Source: Streptomyces klenkii (GTDB taxonomy: Bacteria > Actinomycetota > Actinomycetes > Streptomycetales > Streptomycetaceae). From it: a stretch of 64,000 nt of DNA. Made by a program: the position numbers and the translations under genes. Position 1 is the stretch's first letter; every line of letters begins with the position of its first letter. The stretch spans positions 248,001 through 312,000 of the forward strand of contig NZ_RBAM01000001.1 in the NCBI RefSeq assembly GCF_003626645.1. Reading direction: 5' to 3'. The notes beneath the pieces are model-generated. The model ran no database searches, was not told the DNA's origin, and saw only the letters and a list, made by a program, of their open reading frames with translations. This document shows positions 48,501 to 56,000 of the stretch, piece by piece.

Positions 48501-48937
48501 CCATGCTGCGGATGGTGGACCGGCTCACCGGGCACTGGCCGGAGGGCGGCCCGGCGGGCCTGGGCCGGCTGCGCGCCGAGAAGGCGGTGGACGCCGGCGC
48601 CTGGTTCTTCAAGGCGCATTTCTACATGGACCCGGTCCAGCCCGGATCCCTGGGCGTGGAGGCCGTGGCGCAGCTGCTGCAATACCACCTGCTGAAGACC
48701 ACCCCGGCGGCGGCGCTCGCCGGCGGCACCCTCGAACCCCTGACGGGCCGGGAGTTCACCTGGCGCTACCGCGGCCAGGTCGTGCCGACCGACGGGCAAG
48801 TCACCATCGGCGTTGACATCGCTGAGGATGCCGAGGACGAGGAGGGGCGGTACGCCCTGGCCGACGGCTGGCTGTGGGTGGACGACCGCCGCATCTACCG
48901 GGTGCAGGGACTGGGTATGCGGCTCGGCCGCGCGTAA
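42554..48937 (+). CDS. PfaC-like PUFA synthase subunit, KS-CLF-AT-DH-DH
   Basis: A 2127-aa synthase. KS: DAACATSLYA (about 217), ECHATGTT (355), NVGHLLTAAG (390). Next is a KS-like chain-length factor with the active Cys replaced (SAEEDSATAALA, about 642). Then an AT domain with GYSSGEI (about 923) and a His/Gln-rich helical linker (HQQYVTEQTALHQRYLQ). Last are FabA-like hot-dog repeats at about 1360-2110: WFLDHTGRIPG, WYFEGHFKNDPVLPG, WYFEQNGTPVMPWAVLMEV and WFFKAHFYMDPVQPG. The second and fourth keep the HFxxDPVxPG active-site motif; the third has the NGxxxMPxxxLMEV form known from PUFA dehydratases. The layout resembles the third protein of myxobacterial pfa clusters but lacks its C-terminal glycerol-phosphate acyltransferase. 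Translationally coupled to the preceding gene. Confidence 0.95.
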   Translation: MSFEPVAVVGRGCVLPDASSPEEFWRNLLDRRVSLRPPPEDRWGVPLGTVRAPGPGHPHPYTAGAPGPEHAHSSTTGAPGTGHLHPFATGTGGFVRGFADTFDPTGYALSPAEVLRLDPLFQWVLHAGRQALAEAGHPAAAPPARTGLVLGNLSYPSTASVRHAEHVWLSAQEPPVRDALLASLPPRPHPFNRFSSGLPALLAARALGLDAGAYALDAACATSLYAVKLACDRLHDGSADLMLAGAVSRSDALLIHGGFAVMGVLSPTGRLRPFHREADGLVPAEGAALFALMRLKDAVDQGRQVLAVVRGIGLGNDGRASGLVAPDAAGQERALRAAYASAGVPPESVGLLECHATGTTVGDAVEARAAGRVFAGRRPLPVGAVKANVGHLLTAAGAAALLKAIGALGAGVRPATPHDGTPTALEGQPLRLVTEHEDWAGPRRAAVSAFGFGGTNAHVVLDAWDMHASPALTPPPPPPAPPHGPVAVVALAARTGRDGGTADFLAAVCSGRPAKGARESIGLALEGLRFPPLDLRESLPQQLLVLDAVREAVRGVDLPPLRTAVIAAAGVDPQVGRYAARRRIGTLWQRAGLPRPPGTPDALQDAFTPPGTAAAVFGAMMNITANRINHQLDLVGPGFTVSAEEDSATAALALAARLLRAGEADAVIVAAADLAHDPVHRAALRDLGVDQEPGDAAVALVIKRLRDAEQAGDTVWAVLEEADGAVPEEMDGADPEEADDADQDGTGGGPPDLRVSTVPLDGAAGCCDNSALFGTPHAAAGLLAVATAVTALRYGVRPRPGRFADLDARVLTAEVVVPVLEGPERRVRLRAAPATARSDPRVAFVYTNGSAAYPHMGRELSHALPDFAEAVRRRCDRGDDPWPPADFASTGLLGRIWATTRLAALHTLITRHVIGLRPGASIGYSSGEISALVALGAWPDAAALGEDARRGELFTRDVTGEYRAIRRAWQARGITGSRWRNYLITASQEEVQDAVAAEPAVHLMAVNAPGVCVIGGEETACAALVRDRFSHRAVRLDYDIAAHAPELETVRDAWYRLHRRRTVPVPGIRFYRGDTAEPYVPTEESAADSITAQATRTVDFPAVIERAYADGVRVFVEHGPLSLCTDWIGRILDGREHLAVALDEPGGRALHRLRRSAARLADAGLGDPALLLGLLGPEDTGRTGPAADRMLRVPAHPPAVRLPAPDAPVTVMGPAPALPPVSPEAPTGGQRTAGPPVPPPAPAVRPAPAGPAAVARHRSRVTALHQQYVTEQTALHQRYLQGRQLTNRLTNQLMNNATPYVATPQHSRPRPDLVPPAGPAPRPALPGPKFDRAQLERLADGPVSELFGPLFAAQDGYRRQTRLPGPPLLLVDRVTGIDAEPASMGTGTIWTETDLRHDSWFLDHTGRIPGALLVEAGQADLLLISWLGIDLLNRGERVYRLLGSDAVYHGTAPRLGQTLRYEIHVDGHAEHQGTRLFFFHSDCFAGDEHILSVRNGQAGFFTDAELAAAEGVRWTPGAALSRDLPFEPVTPPPTARRFDADAVRAFADGRPHACFGPAWDTTRAHLRTPRIDGGPLLLIDEVTAFEPAGGPLGRGYLRAELQLRPDGWYFEGHFKNDPVLPGTLMSHGAHQAMAFYMAALGLTIDRDGARFEPVPGLTGRARCRSQATPGSRRVVYEIVVGGLSAGPDPVLHAEVMVSVDGVNAFHGQDLAMRLVRDAPLDHWRTLGPHREQTTGTCLEPRMLGGLVGHREPRPAATEHGFAFDYPALLACAWGSPSQAFGPWAADLDRSASAIRLPGPPYHFMSRIASLDAPAGDPRPGSAVVAEYDVPPDVWYFEQNGTPVMPWAVLMEVVLQPCGWLAVRTADPALAAGPRLSFRNLDGTARLHRQVRPGTRTLRTRAELSGVVRHGDTTLVSFTIDCTADGAPLLTATSSFGFFPQTALDRQTGIPADAGERAQWAAPCDVSADLTAQRPAAGARLPGPMLRMVDRLTGHWPEGGPAGLGRLRAEKAVDAGAWFFKAHFYMDPVQPGSLGVEAVAQLLQYHLLKTTPAAALAGGTLEPLTGREFTWRYRGQVVPTDGQVTIGVDIAEDAEDEEGRYALADGWLWVDDRRIYRVQGLGMRLGRA

Positions 48938-49121
48938 ACCCGTGACGCCCGACGCGGAGGGGCGCATGCGCATCCCGAGGGCGCGGGCGGCAGCGTGCGC
49001 CGCTGGAAGCACCGGTGCAGCCGCCGGACACCTGAGCCGCCGTTTTGCGCACAGAGGCCTCGGAAAGCCTCCCGGTGCTCTTCCAGGCGGCAGTCGCCGC
49101 CACGACTCTCAGGAGGCCGCC

Positions 49122-49298
49122 ATCAACAGCATCCGCCGCGCCGCCGCCGCAGCCGCCGCAGGGATTCTCCTCGCCCTCTCCAGCGTGGTCGTGGCCACGC
49201 CCGCCCACGCCGACAACGAGGTCGGGAAAGGCTACTGCGCCGTCGTCAAGATCATCTACGCCCCGGCGCGGTTCGCCGGGTGTGATGACCTGGAGTGA
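49122..49298 (+). CDS. Small secreted peptide with apparent ATC start codon
   Basis: A 58-codon frame encoding a Sec-type signal peptide (SIRRAAAAAAAGILLAL, then VVVATPAHA as the AxA cleavage site) and a short mature peptide of about 26 residues, DNEVGKGYCAVVKIIYAPAR plus FAGCDDLE, with two cysteines that could form one disulfide. A perfect AGGAGG lies at 49111-49116 and the first codon at the right distance is ATC (49122). No ATG, GTG or TTG is suitably placed. Either ATC is used as a rare start, or the base is a variant of ATG. The peptide follows the PUFA-type operon by 184 bp. Function unknown. Confidence 0.6.
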   Translation: MNSIRRAAAAAAAGILLALSSVVVATPAHADNEVGKGYCAVVKIIYAPARFAGCDDLE

Positions 49299-49546
49299 GA
49301 GCCCATCCGCCATGGCGCGCACACCACTTGTGTGCCGCGAATCGGGGTCTCCGCCGACCACCGGCCGGCGGAGGCCCCGCGCCGTTGCGGACGCGGGCCC
49401 GCTGGCGTGCGCCCGGCCCGGACGGGTCGGCCCCGTCTCAGCCGCCCGCGGCGACGATGCCGGAGAAGGCGGCCCGGCCCTGCATGTGCCGCCCGCCACC
49501 GGGTACCCGGGGTGCCTCACCGCGATGGCGTACGGAGGTGGCCGAG
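49299..49546. other. Intergenic gap with no recognised feature
   Basis: These 248 bp between two small genes hold only shadow open frames. No terminator or promoter was clear. Confidence 0.4.
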
Positions 49547-49738
49547 ATGGCCCGGCAGCAGCCCGAAGACGAGAAACGTGCCGGTCGCCGCCGGGCGGTG
49601 CCCCGGGACATGCAGGACCAGCAGGCGAGGACCCCTCCGGAGCAGGGCCGGGCGGGCCGGGAGGAGACCAAGGGCACCCGCGATGCGGCTGAGAGGACAG
49701 ACGCCGCCGAACCGCAGGAGGACGAGCCTCCGGACTGA
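49547..49738 (+). CDS. Small hydrophilic protein of unknown function
   Basis: A 63-aa protein, highly charged and predicted to be disordered, rich in Arg, Glu, Gln and Pro, starting MARQQPEDEKRAG and ending with an acidic tail EPQEDEPPD. A good GGAGGT lies eight bases before the ATG at 49547. It has no membrane segment or cysteine. Similar small polar proteins are frequent in Streptomyces and are mostly uncharacterised. It converges with the acyl-CoA synthetase gene 22 bp further on. I do not recognise a family. Confidence 0.55.
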   Translation: MARQQPEDEKRAGRRRAVPRDMQDQQARTPPEQGRAGREETKGTRDAAERTDAAEPQEDEPPD

Positions 49739-49760
49739 TGCCGGCCGCCGCGCCCTTCCT

Positions 49761-51305
49761 TCAGCCGGACAGCCGGGATCGCAGCTCCTTCCTGTCCGGC
49801 TTGCCCGCCGCCGTCAGCGGAATGGCGGGCACCAGGTGCAGGGCCTCGGGAGCGTAGAGGCGCCCCTTGCGGGCGGTGACGAAGTCCCGGATCTCCTCCA
49901 GCGAGGGGTGCTGTCCGGCGACGGGCACCACCACGGCGTGGACGTGCTCCACGGACTCCTCGTCCTTGCGCCCGAAGACCGTGCACTGGGCGACGGCGGG
50001 GTGGCTCAGCAGCAGCTCCTCCAGCTCCGCCGGATAGACGTGGCCCCCGACGACCACGATCATCTCCTTGATCCGGTCCACGATGTAGAGGTAGCCGTCC
50101 TCGTCGAGGTAGCCGACGTCGCCGGTGTGCACCCAGCCGTCCCGCAGCACCTCGGCGGTCAGCTCCGGCTGCTTCCAGTAGCCGGGCATCACGTGGGGCG
50201 AGCGCACCTGCACCTCACCCGGCTCGCCGGGCGGCAGGGTCGTGCCGTGGGCGTCCCGGACGGCGATCTCCACGCCGGGCAGGGCCCGGCCGACCGTCAG
50301 GTGCCCGCCGCGGCCGGTCCGTTCCTGGTCGCCCGGGCCGGCCTCGGTGATGTACTGCGACTCGGCCTGCCCGTACATGCCGTAGAGCACGGGCCCCAGT
50401 GCCTTGTTCGCCTGCCGCAGCCTGGCCGGGGAGGCGGCGGTGCCGCCGTACGTGATGCGGCGCAGGCTGGACAGGTCGGTGCGCTCCAGGTCCGGGTGGT
50501 CCAGCAGCTGGTAGAGCAGGGGCGGCAGCAGCCACGTGTGGGTGATGCGCTCGCGTTCGATCGCGGCCAGGACGTCACCGGGCTCGAAGCCGTGCTGGAG
50601 GACCACCGAGCCGCCCCGGTGGAGCGTCATGTCGGTGAGGATCCCGGCGAGGTGGGCGAGCGAGGTGCAGGCCAGATAGCGCGGCGGGTCGCCGAAGCCG
50701 GCGAGGCCGTGGGCCGTGGTCTGCCGGTAGGAGCCGTGGGTCGCCCGGATGCCCTTGGGAATGCCGGTGGTTCCGCCGGTGTGCCGGATGCACCAGTCGT
50801 CGTCCGGGCCCACCGCACCGCGCATCGGCCGCGCCGGGCGCCGGGCGGCCGCGGCCAGCACGTCCTCGGCGAATCCGCTCGGCCCCAGGGACAGCATCGG
50901 GGGGACTCCGCCGAGCTGTCGCAGCTCACCGGCGGTGGCGTACCGCTGGGCGTCCACCAGCAGCAGGGAGCAGTCGACGCTCTCCATGATGGCGGCCATG
51001 GTCGGCGCGCTCATGCCCTCGTAGAGGCCGACGATCCGGGCACCGGCCAGGTTGGCGGCGTAGCGGGCCACGACGGCCTCGGCGGTGTTGCCGGTGAGCA
51101 GGGTGACCGTGGCGCCGCGGCCCACCCCGCGTTCCGCCAGCTCCCCGGCGAGCCGGTGGACCTGGTCCCGGAACTCCGACGCCAGGGTCACCCGCCCTTC
51201 GGCGTCGGTGATGGCCGCCCGCCCCGGATCGGCGGCCATCACATCGAGGACGGCCTCCGCGTAACTGATGAAACTGCCTTCCGCAGTGCCGTGCTGATCA
51301 CTCAT
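49761..51305 (-). CDS. Acyl-CoA synthetase / AMP-dependent ligase
   Basis: A 514-aa ANL-superfamily enzyme. Visible motifs are the phosphate loop RHTGGTTGIPKG, MYGQAES (A5 region), the hinge and ribose-binding GWVHTGDVGYLDEDGYLYIVDR, and the C-terminal catalytic Lys in LTAAGKPDRKEL. It should adenylate a carboxylic acid and form its CoA thioester, or load it on a carrier protein. The start ATG (51305) has GAGGAG seven bases upstream; a TTG just before is less likely. It lies 86 bp downstream of a LysR regulator on the same strand and converges on the PUFA region. It could activate a fatty acid from that synthase, for example for transfer to the NRPS starter domain; this is inference. Substrate chain length cannot be read. 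Confidence 0.93.
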   Translation of the reverse strand: MSDQHGTAEGSFISYAEAVLDVMAADPGRAAITDAEGRVTLASEFRDQVHRLAGELAERGVGRGATVTLLTGNTAEAVVARYAANLAGARIVGLYEGMSAPTMAAIMESVDCSLLLVDAQRYATAGELRQLGGVPPMLSLGPSGFAEDVLAAAARRPARPMRGAVGPDDDWCIRHTGGTTGIPKGIRATHGSYRQTTAHGLAGFGDPPRYLACTSLAHLAGILTDMTLHRGGSVVLQHGFEPGDVLAAIERERITHTWLLPPLLYQLLDHPDLERTDLSSLRRITYGGTAASPARLRQANKALGPVLYGMYGQAESQYITEAGPGDQERTGRGGHLTVGRALPGVEIAVRDAHGTTLPPGEPGEVQVRSPHVMPGYWKQPELTAEVLRDGWVHTGDVGYLDEDGYLYIVDRIKEMIVVVGGHVYPAELEELLLSHPAVAQCTVFGRKDEESVEHVHAVVVPVAGQHPSLEEIRDFVTARKGRLYAPEALHLVPAIPLTAAGKPDRKELRSRLSG

Positions 51306-51391
51306 CAAAGATCTCCTCGTCGCAACCAGGTCGATGCCTTTGACGCTAGTGCCACGCGATCATGCATTCCACGACCGATCAAGCCATGTGC

Positions 51392-52279
51392 TTATGACTC
51401 ACCGGGCATGAGCTGTTCCATGGCCAGCCGGCGGAAGTCCAGGGCGGCGGGGGAGAGGTAGGCGTTCTCGCGCCACACCAGGGTCAGGGTGCGGTGGCAG
51501 TCCTCGGCGTCCAGCCGCAGCCAGGTCACCGGGCTGCGCTCGCCGAGGGTCCGCCGGGCGACGGCGGGCATCAGGCCGATGCCCAGCCCGGCGGCGATCA
51601 GCTCCGGGGTGGCGGCGGCTTCGTCGCCCTCGCAGACGACGCGTGGCGTGAGTCCCTCGCGGGCGAAGAGCCGGTCCAGGAGGGCGCGTTGCCAGTGCCC
51701 GGCGCTCGTGCTGACGAAGTCCTCGCCGGCCAGCTCGGCCACCGTGACGCTGTCCCGGCCCGCCAGCGGATGAGCGGGCGGCACGGCCAGGTGCACCTCC
51801 TCCCGTACGAGTTCCACCGAGCGCAGTCCGGGCCCGGCCAGCGGCTGGGAGGCCAGGGCGAAGTCCACTTCGGCGGAGCTCAGGTGCCGTCGCATCGAGC
51901 CCACCGGAGCCTGGGACAGGTGCACGCGCACGCCGGGGCGGTGCGCGCGGAACGCGGCCAGGACCCCGGCCAGCTGGAGCAGGGTCTCGGCGGCGACGGC
52001 GACGCGGCCCGGGCCGGCACCCGCGGCGTCGGCCATCTCCCGCCGGGCGTCGTCGAGGTCGGCCAGCGCCCGCTCGACCCGGAGCAGGAAGGCCGCGCCG
52101 TGCTCGTTCAGCCGGATCCGGCGGCCTTGGCGGTCAAAGAGCGGAACACCAAGTTCCGATTCCAGCCGGATGATGGTCCGGCTCACCGAAGGCTGGGCGA
52201 CCCGGAGTTCCTCCGCGGCCCGGCTGATGTGCTGGTGACGGGCCACGGCCTGGAAATATCGCAGAGACAGCAGATCCAT
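51392..52279 (-). CDS. LysR-family transcriptional regulator
   Basis: A 295-aa LysR regulator of normal length. The N-terminal winged helix-turn-helix is clear: MDLLSLRYFQAVARHQHISR, AAEELRVAQPSVSRTIIRLE, then LGVPLFDRQGRRIRLNEHG. It is followed by an effector-binding domain with typical segments (HLAVPPAHPLAG, AAGLGIGLMPA). It is divergent from the Cys-rich protein gene, with 130 bp between starts, and upstream of the acyl-CoA synthetase on the same strand. LysR proteins usually control a divergent gene from the shared spacer, so the Cys-rich gene and possibly the ligase are the likely targets. The effector is unknown. Confidence 0.95.
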   Translation of the reverse strand: MDLLSLRYFQAVARHQHISRAAEELRVAQPSVSRTIIRLESELGVPLFDRQGRRIRLNEHGAAFLLRVERALADLDDARREMADAAGAGPGRVAVAAETLLQLAGVLAAFRAHRPGVRVHLSQAPVGSMRRHLSSAEVDFALASQPLAGPGLRSVELVREEVHLAVPPAHPLAGRDSVTVAELAGEDFVSTSAGHWQRALLDRLFAREGLTPRVVCEGDEAAATPELIAAGLGIGLMPAVARRTLGERSPVTWLRLDAEDCHRTLTLVWRENAYLSPAALDFRRLAMEQLMPGES

Positions 52280-52409
52280 GAGGGTAGTGTCGCCGCCGGC
52301 CGCAGAGCCGCGGGGCGGGCATCGGGTATCGGCCGGCGGCCGTCAGTGATCAAGTCGGAAACCGGGAACAATCCCCACCAACAGCTGCCTTCCGGATGAG
52401 GTGCCCATC

Positions 52410-52970
52410 ATGGACAGGACGTTCACCGGAGAAGAATTCCGTCAAGCCCTCAGCACCGACACCGTCACCGTCCCCCTCACCCTGACCGGCATGGCCAAGG
52501 CGGCCGACGCGGCCGACGCGATCGAGTTCGCCCTGGGCACGGCCTGCAAGGACTGGACCACCATCCCCGTCCCGCTCATCGACCACGTCGAACCGCTCCA
52601 GCACGTGCCGTGCGACGACCACGCGCATCCCCTCGTCCGGCTCACGCTGAAGGACACCGGCACCCCGGAGTTCACCGTCCTCACCTCCCTGCTGCGCGCC
52701 ACGCGGCAGCAGGCCTCCCCGTGCGGAAGCCCGCCCCGGCAGGCAGGGCACTCGGAACCCGTGTCGCGCCGCCCGGCGCCCGCGGAACCCACGGCTGCCG
52801 GCACCCGGGCAGCCGACTGCCTCGACGGCGACACGAAGTGCGACGCGAACGGAGTTTGCTGGGGCTGCTGTGCCGGCGACTGGTTCAACATCGGCCGGTG
52901 CGTCTTCGGCCTGACCTACGGCTGCAACGGGGTCCGCTACAACGCGGTCAGCTGCTGGCCGATCGGCTGA
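52410..52970 (+). CDS. Unknown protein with Cys-rich, knot-like C-terminus
   Basis: A 186-aa protein without signal peptide or membrane helix. The first ~100 residues look like a folded alpha/beta region (TFTGEEFRQALSTDTVTVPL; LPLIxH-like VPLIDHVEPLQHVPCDDHAH). A Pro/Ala/Arg linker follows, then a compact tail of about 50 residues with eight cysteines spaced C-x6-C-x5-C-x2-CC-x9-C-x7-C-x9-C. The tail is rich in Gly, Trp and Tyr (GVCWGCCAGDWFNIGRC) and ends SCWPIG. The pattern recalls disulfide-knot toxins or a modified-peptide precursor with a long leader, but no known family was recognised. The ATG at 52410 has GAGG nine bases upstream. It is divergent from the LysR gene and converges with the 1227-aa protein gene. 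Confidence 0.75.
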   Translation: MDRTFTGEEFRQALSTDTVTVPLTLTGMAKAADAADAIEFALGTACKDWTTIPVPLIDHVEPLQHVPCDDHAHPLVRLTLKDTGTPEFTVLTSLLRATRQQASPCGSPPRQAGHSEPVSRRPAPAEPTAAGTRAADCLDGDTKCDANGVCWGCCAGDWFNIGRCVFGLTYGCNGVRYNAVSCWPIG

Positions 52971-52986
52971 CCCGCTCACGCCCGGC

Positions 52987-53000
52987 GTCGGCCGGCCGAC
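52987..53000. terminator. Palindrome between convergent genes
   Basis: GTCGGCCGGCCGAC is a perfect 14-bp palindrome in the 43-bp gap between the convergent Cys-rich gene and the 1227-aa gene. As RNA it folds as a short five-pair stem in either direction, so it may act as a weak bidirectional terminator. No U-run. Confidence 0.35.
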
Positions 53001-53013
53001 CGGAGTGCCCGGC

Positions 53014-56000
53014 CTACGTGAGCTCCGCCGCCTTGGTCGTGGCACAGTCCTTCATCGCGTCCCAGATGCCCTGACCCAGGCTCTCGAAGAGCTTCTCCGG
53101 GTTGTTCTGGAGGTAAGCGATGATGTCGTCCCACTTCCGGACGCCGATCGTCAGGTCGAGATGGAAATGGACCAGGTGCTCGCCGAGGAGATACGCGTCG
53201 CAGTCGGCTGTCAGATGCAGATTCGCGCCGGTGCCGTCGATCTTCAGGTCGAAGCCGCCGCCCGCCTTGATGCCGACCAGGGTGCCGCCGGGAATGGGGA
53301 TGCCGCCGAGGAGGACGCCCCGGGGAAGGTCGACGCTGAAGTCCAGGCCGACGGACGCGGCGGCGTGCAGGCCGTTGCCGGTGTCGAGGGTGCAGCTGAC
53401 CTCCGACGTCAGGATGTGCGCGATATCGGCTTTGAGGGTGAAGGCGAAGCCTTCGGAGCCGAGCTCGGCCTCGACCGCGACGGAGACGGCGTCGAGGAGT
53501 TCGATTTTGCCGGAGAGGTAGAGGATCTTCTCCGGAAGGTGACCGCCCTTGATGCCCCGGGTGTCGAGGAGGTACTGGGGGCCCTTGGTGCCGTCCGCGT
53601 TGGAGTAGGTGAACCAGTCCCCGATGGTGAGCGGTTGTGCGACCGCGCTGTTGGCGTAGATGCCGTCGTTGCCGACGCCGACCTCGAAGCGCCAGTTGTT
53701 GCCGAAGAAGTCGATGTCCCCCTTGCCGTAGTAGCCCTGGTTCCAGTGCTCGCCCAGCGGGCTCGTCCAGCCGCCGACGGCCGTCACGGCGCAGAACATC
53801 AGCTCGTGCAGCACGATCTTCTTCAGGAAGGCGAGCTCCGACGGTGGGGAGACGACGATCCCCAGGATGTCCCACAGGGAGACGCCCTTGTCCTTGTCGG
53901 CGGTGGTGAGGGAGAAGCGGAACACCGTGACGAACGGCTCCGGCTCGAAGCCGCCGATGATATCCAGCTCCAGGCCGGCGTCGCCGACGCGGATGGACCC
54001 GCCCATGCCCAGGGTGAGTCCGCTCGTCCCGCCGCCGATCTGGGCCCAGAACGCCTCGATGTCGAAGCCGTCGATACCGAAGGCGTTCTTCCAGGCGGGC
54101 CCGGGCGCCGGGCCGGCGGCCTCGGTCAGCCGACGGGTCGCGTCGTACACGGTCTGCCCGTTCGCGCCGGTCACGGGGACGGCCGAGAGCGCCGTGCGCC
54201 CCGGCTTCTCCAGCGCGAAGGCGTACTGCGCCGGGGCGAGCTGCCCGGCGACCGTGCCGAGGGAAGAGTCGGCGGCCTTGAGGGTGAGGAAGAGGGAGAA
54301 GCCCTCCCGGGACACCGTCCCTCCGGCCACGAACTGCAACAGTGTCTCCGGCGCCGAACCCATCGCGGGAACGGTGAAGTTCCACGAGGTCTTCAGAGCG
54401 ATCCAGAGCTGGGCCGGCCGGATCTCCACCTCCAGTCCGCCGAAGCCGGGCCGCAGCTTCTGCTCGGCTACGGACGCCCTGAACACCGAGTTCTGCACCG
54501 GTGAGGTCAGGACGGCTTGGAGGTGGACGCCGGTGGCGACGCCGTCGAACAGGGCCTTGAGCGGCTCCAGTGGTCCGGTGAAGCCGATCTCGGTGAAGAA
54601 GGTGAGGCCCTTGTCCAGCGTGGCCGGAAGCGTGTCCGGGGGAGAGCCTGCGTCGAGGGGCGTGCCGTCGGCGGAGCAGACGGCCAGGCCGGATTTGCTG
54701 AAGGTGATGTCGCCGAGGATGCCGAGGACGTCGGACCAGCCCTGGATCCGGTTCGGCGCCCACGCCCAGCCGTTCTGCCAGAAGGCCGCGGCGAACAGGG
54801 TGCCGGAGCCGCCGCCCCTCGCCGCCTTGCCGACCAGTGTCAGCGCATGGGCCCCGGCGAACTCGACCGTGCTGCTGACCGCGAGCTCGTAGCCCTTGCC
54901 GTCGGCGGCCTCGCCCGCCTGGGCCCCGCCGAGGCGCAGTTTCACGGCCGTGTCGCGCAACTCGACCTTGGGCAGGCCGTCGGGCAGGGGCACGTCGGCG
55001 CTGCACGCGAGCGCTTCGAGGAGGGCGGTCAGATCGATCTCGGGGAACGTCCCGGCGAGCTCGAAGGTGCCCGGGAGGTGCCAGGCGGCGTCGAAGGCGA
55101 TGCTGCCCTCGTCGCCTCCCTCGCCGCCCGCCGGGCCGAGCTTCGCCTTCGCGGCGAGCGTGCCGGTGGTCTTCATGGTGGCGGCGTCGCTGGTCAGGGC
55201 CGCGGCCCGGGCGTCCGCCGCCGCCTCGGCCCGCTGCTTGCGCCAGGACTTCCGGGCGGCCCGGTGCTTGCCGCCCTTACGGGCTTCCCCCTCCTCCTGC
55301 TTCTTGCGCTCCAGATCCAGGGAGACTTCTACGAGTTGCAGGCGCGACGCTCCGATGTCGAGGTGCCCCTCCGCGGCCAAGGCGGCCGAAATCCCGTACT
55401 CGCCCTGCGTGGGCACGGCCGTGCCGTGGAACTTCTTCAGCGCCAGGTCGGGCACGCCGCTGAGGTCGGCGTCCGGGAGGAAGTTCCGGATCACGTCCTT
55501 GAGCTGCGCGGGCGTTTCCTCGTCCAGGGTGAGCTCGAAGCGGCCGGGCGGGATCGCCGCGGAGGCGTGGAGGGCGACCCCGCCCGCGACGAGGAAGTCC
55601 CCGTACCCGGTGACGGTGGCGGAGCGGCTCGACTGGAGCGGTGCGGTGACGGTCAGCCGGGCGCCGACGCCCGTCACGGCGAGTTTGTCACCAGCGATCG
55701 GCCACGAGACTTCGGGCTTCGCCTCGGCCTTTACGGTGATCGCGGTCAGGGCCTTCGGCACGCCCTGACCGATCTTCGTCACGTCGATGGTCGCGCTGAG
55801 TTCGGTGAGCCGGACGGCACTCCCGAGGGTGAACCCCTGGGAGGTGAGCTGCTGTACGGCGGTGCCGGTGCCGTACCACCCTTCGAGGACGCCCGTGCCC
55901 ACGTCGTCGCCCGGCAGGGCGTCCACGGTGAGCACGATCTCGTTCCCGGTGGGGACCGCCGCGCTGACGGCCACGCCGACGCCCTGCCCCAGCGTGAGGT

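Noticed and set aside
40787-49012. A 2741-codon open frame on the minus strand
   Set aside because: It is the antisense shadow of the PfaA-like and PfaC-like genes; such long shadows arise from high third-position GC. It has no ribosome binding site or family motif.
49332-51461. A 709-codon plus-strand open frame
   Set aside because: Antisense shadow of the acyl-CoA synthetase gene, whose motifs are unambiguous.
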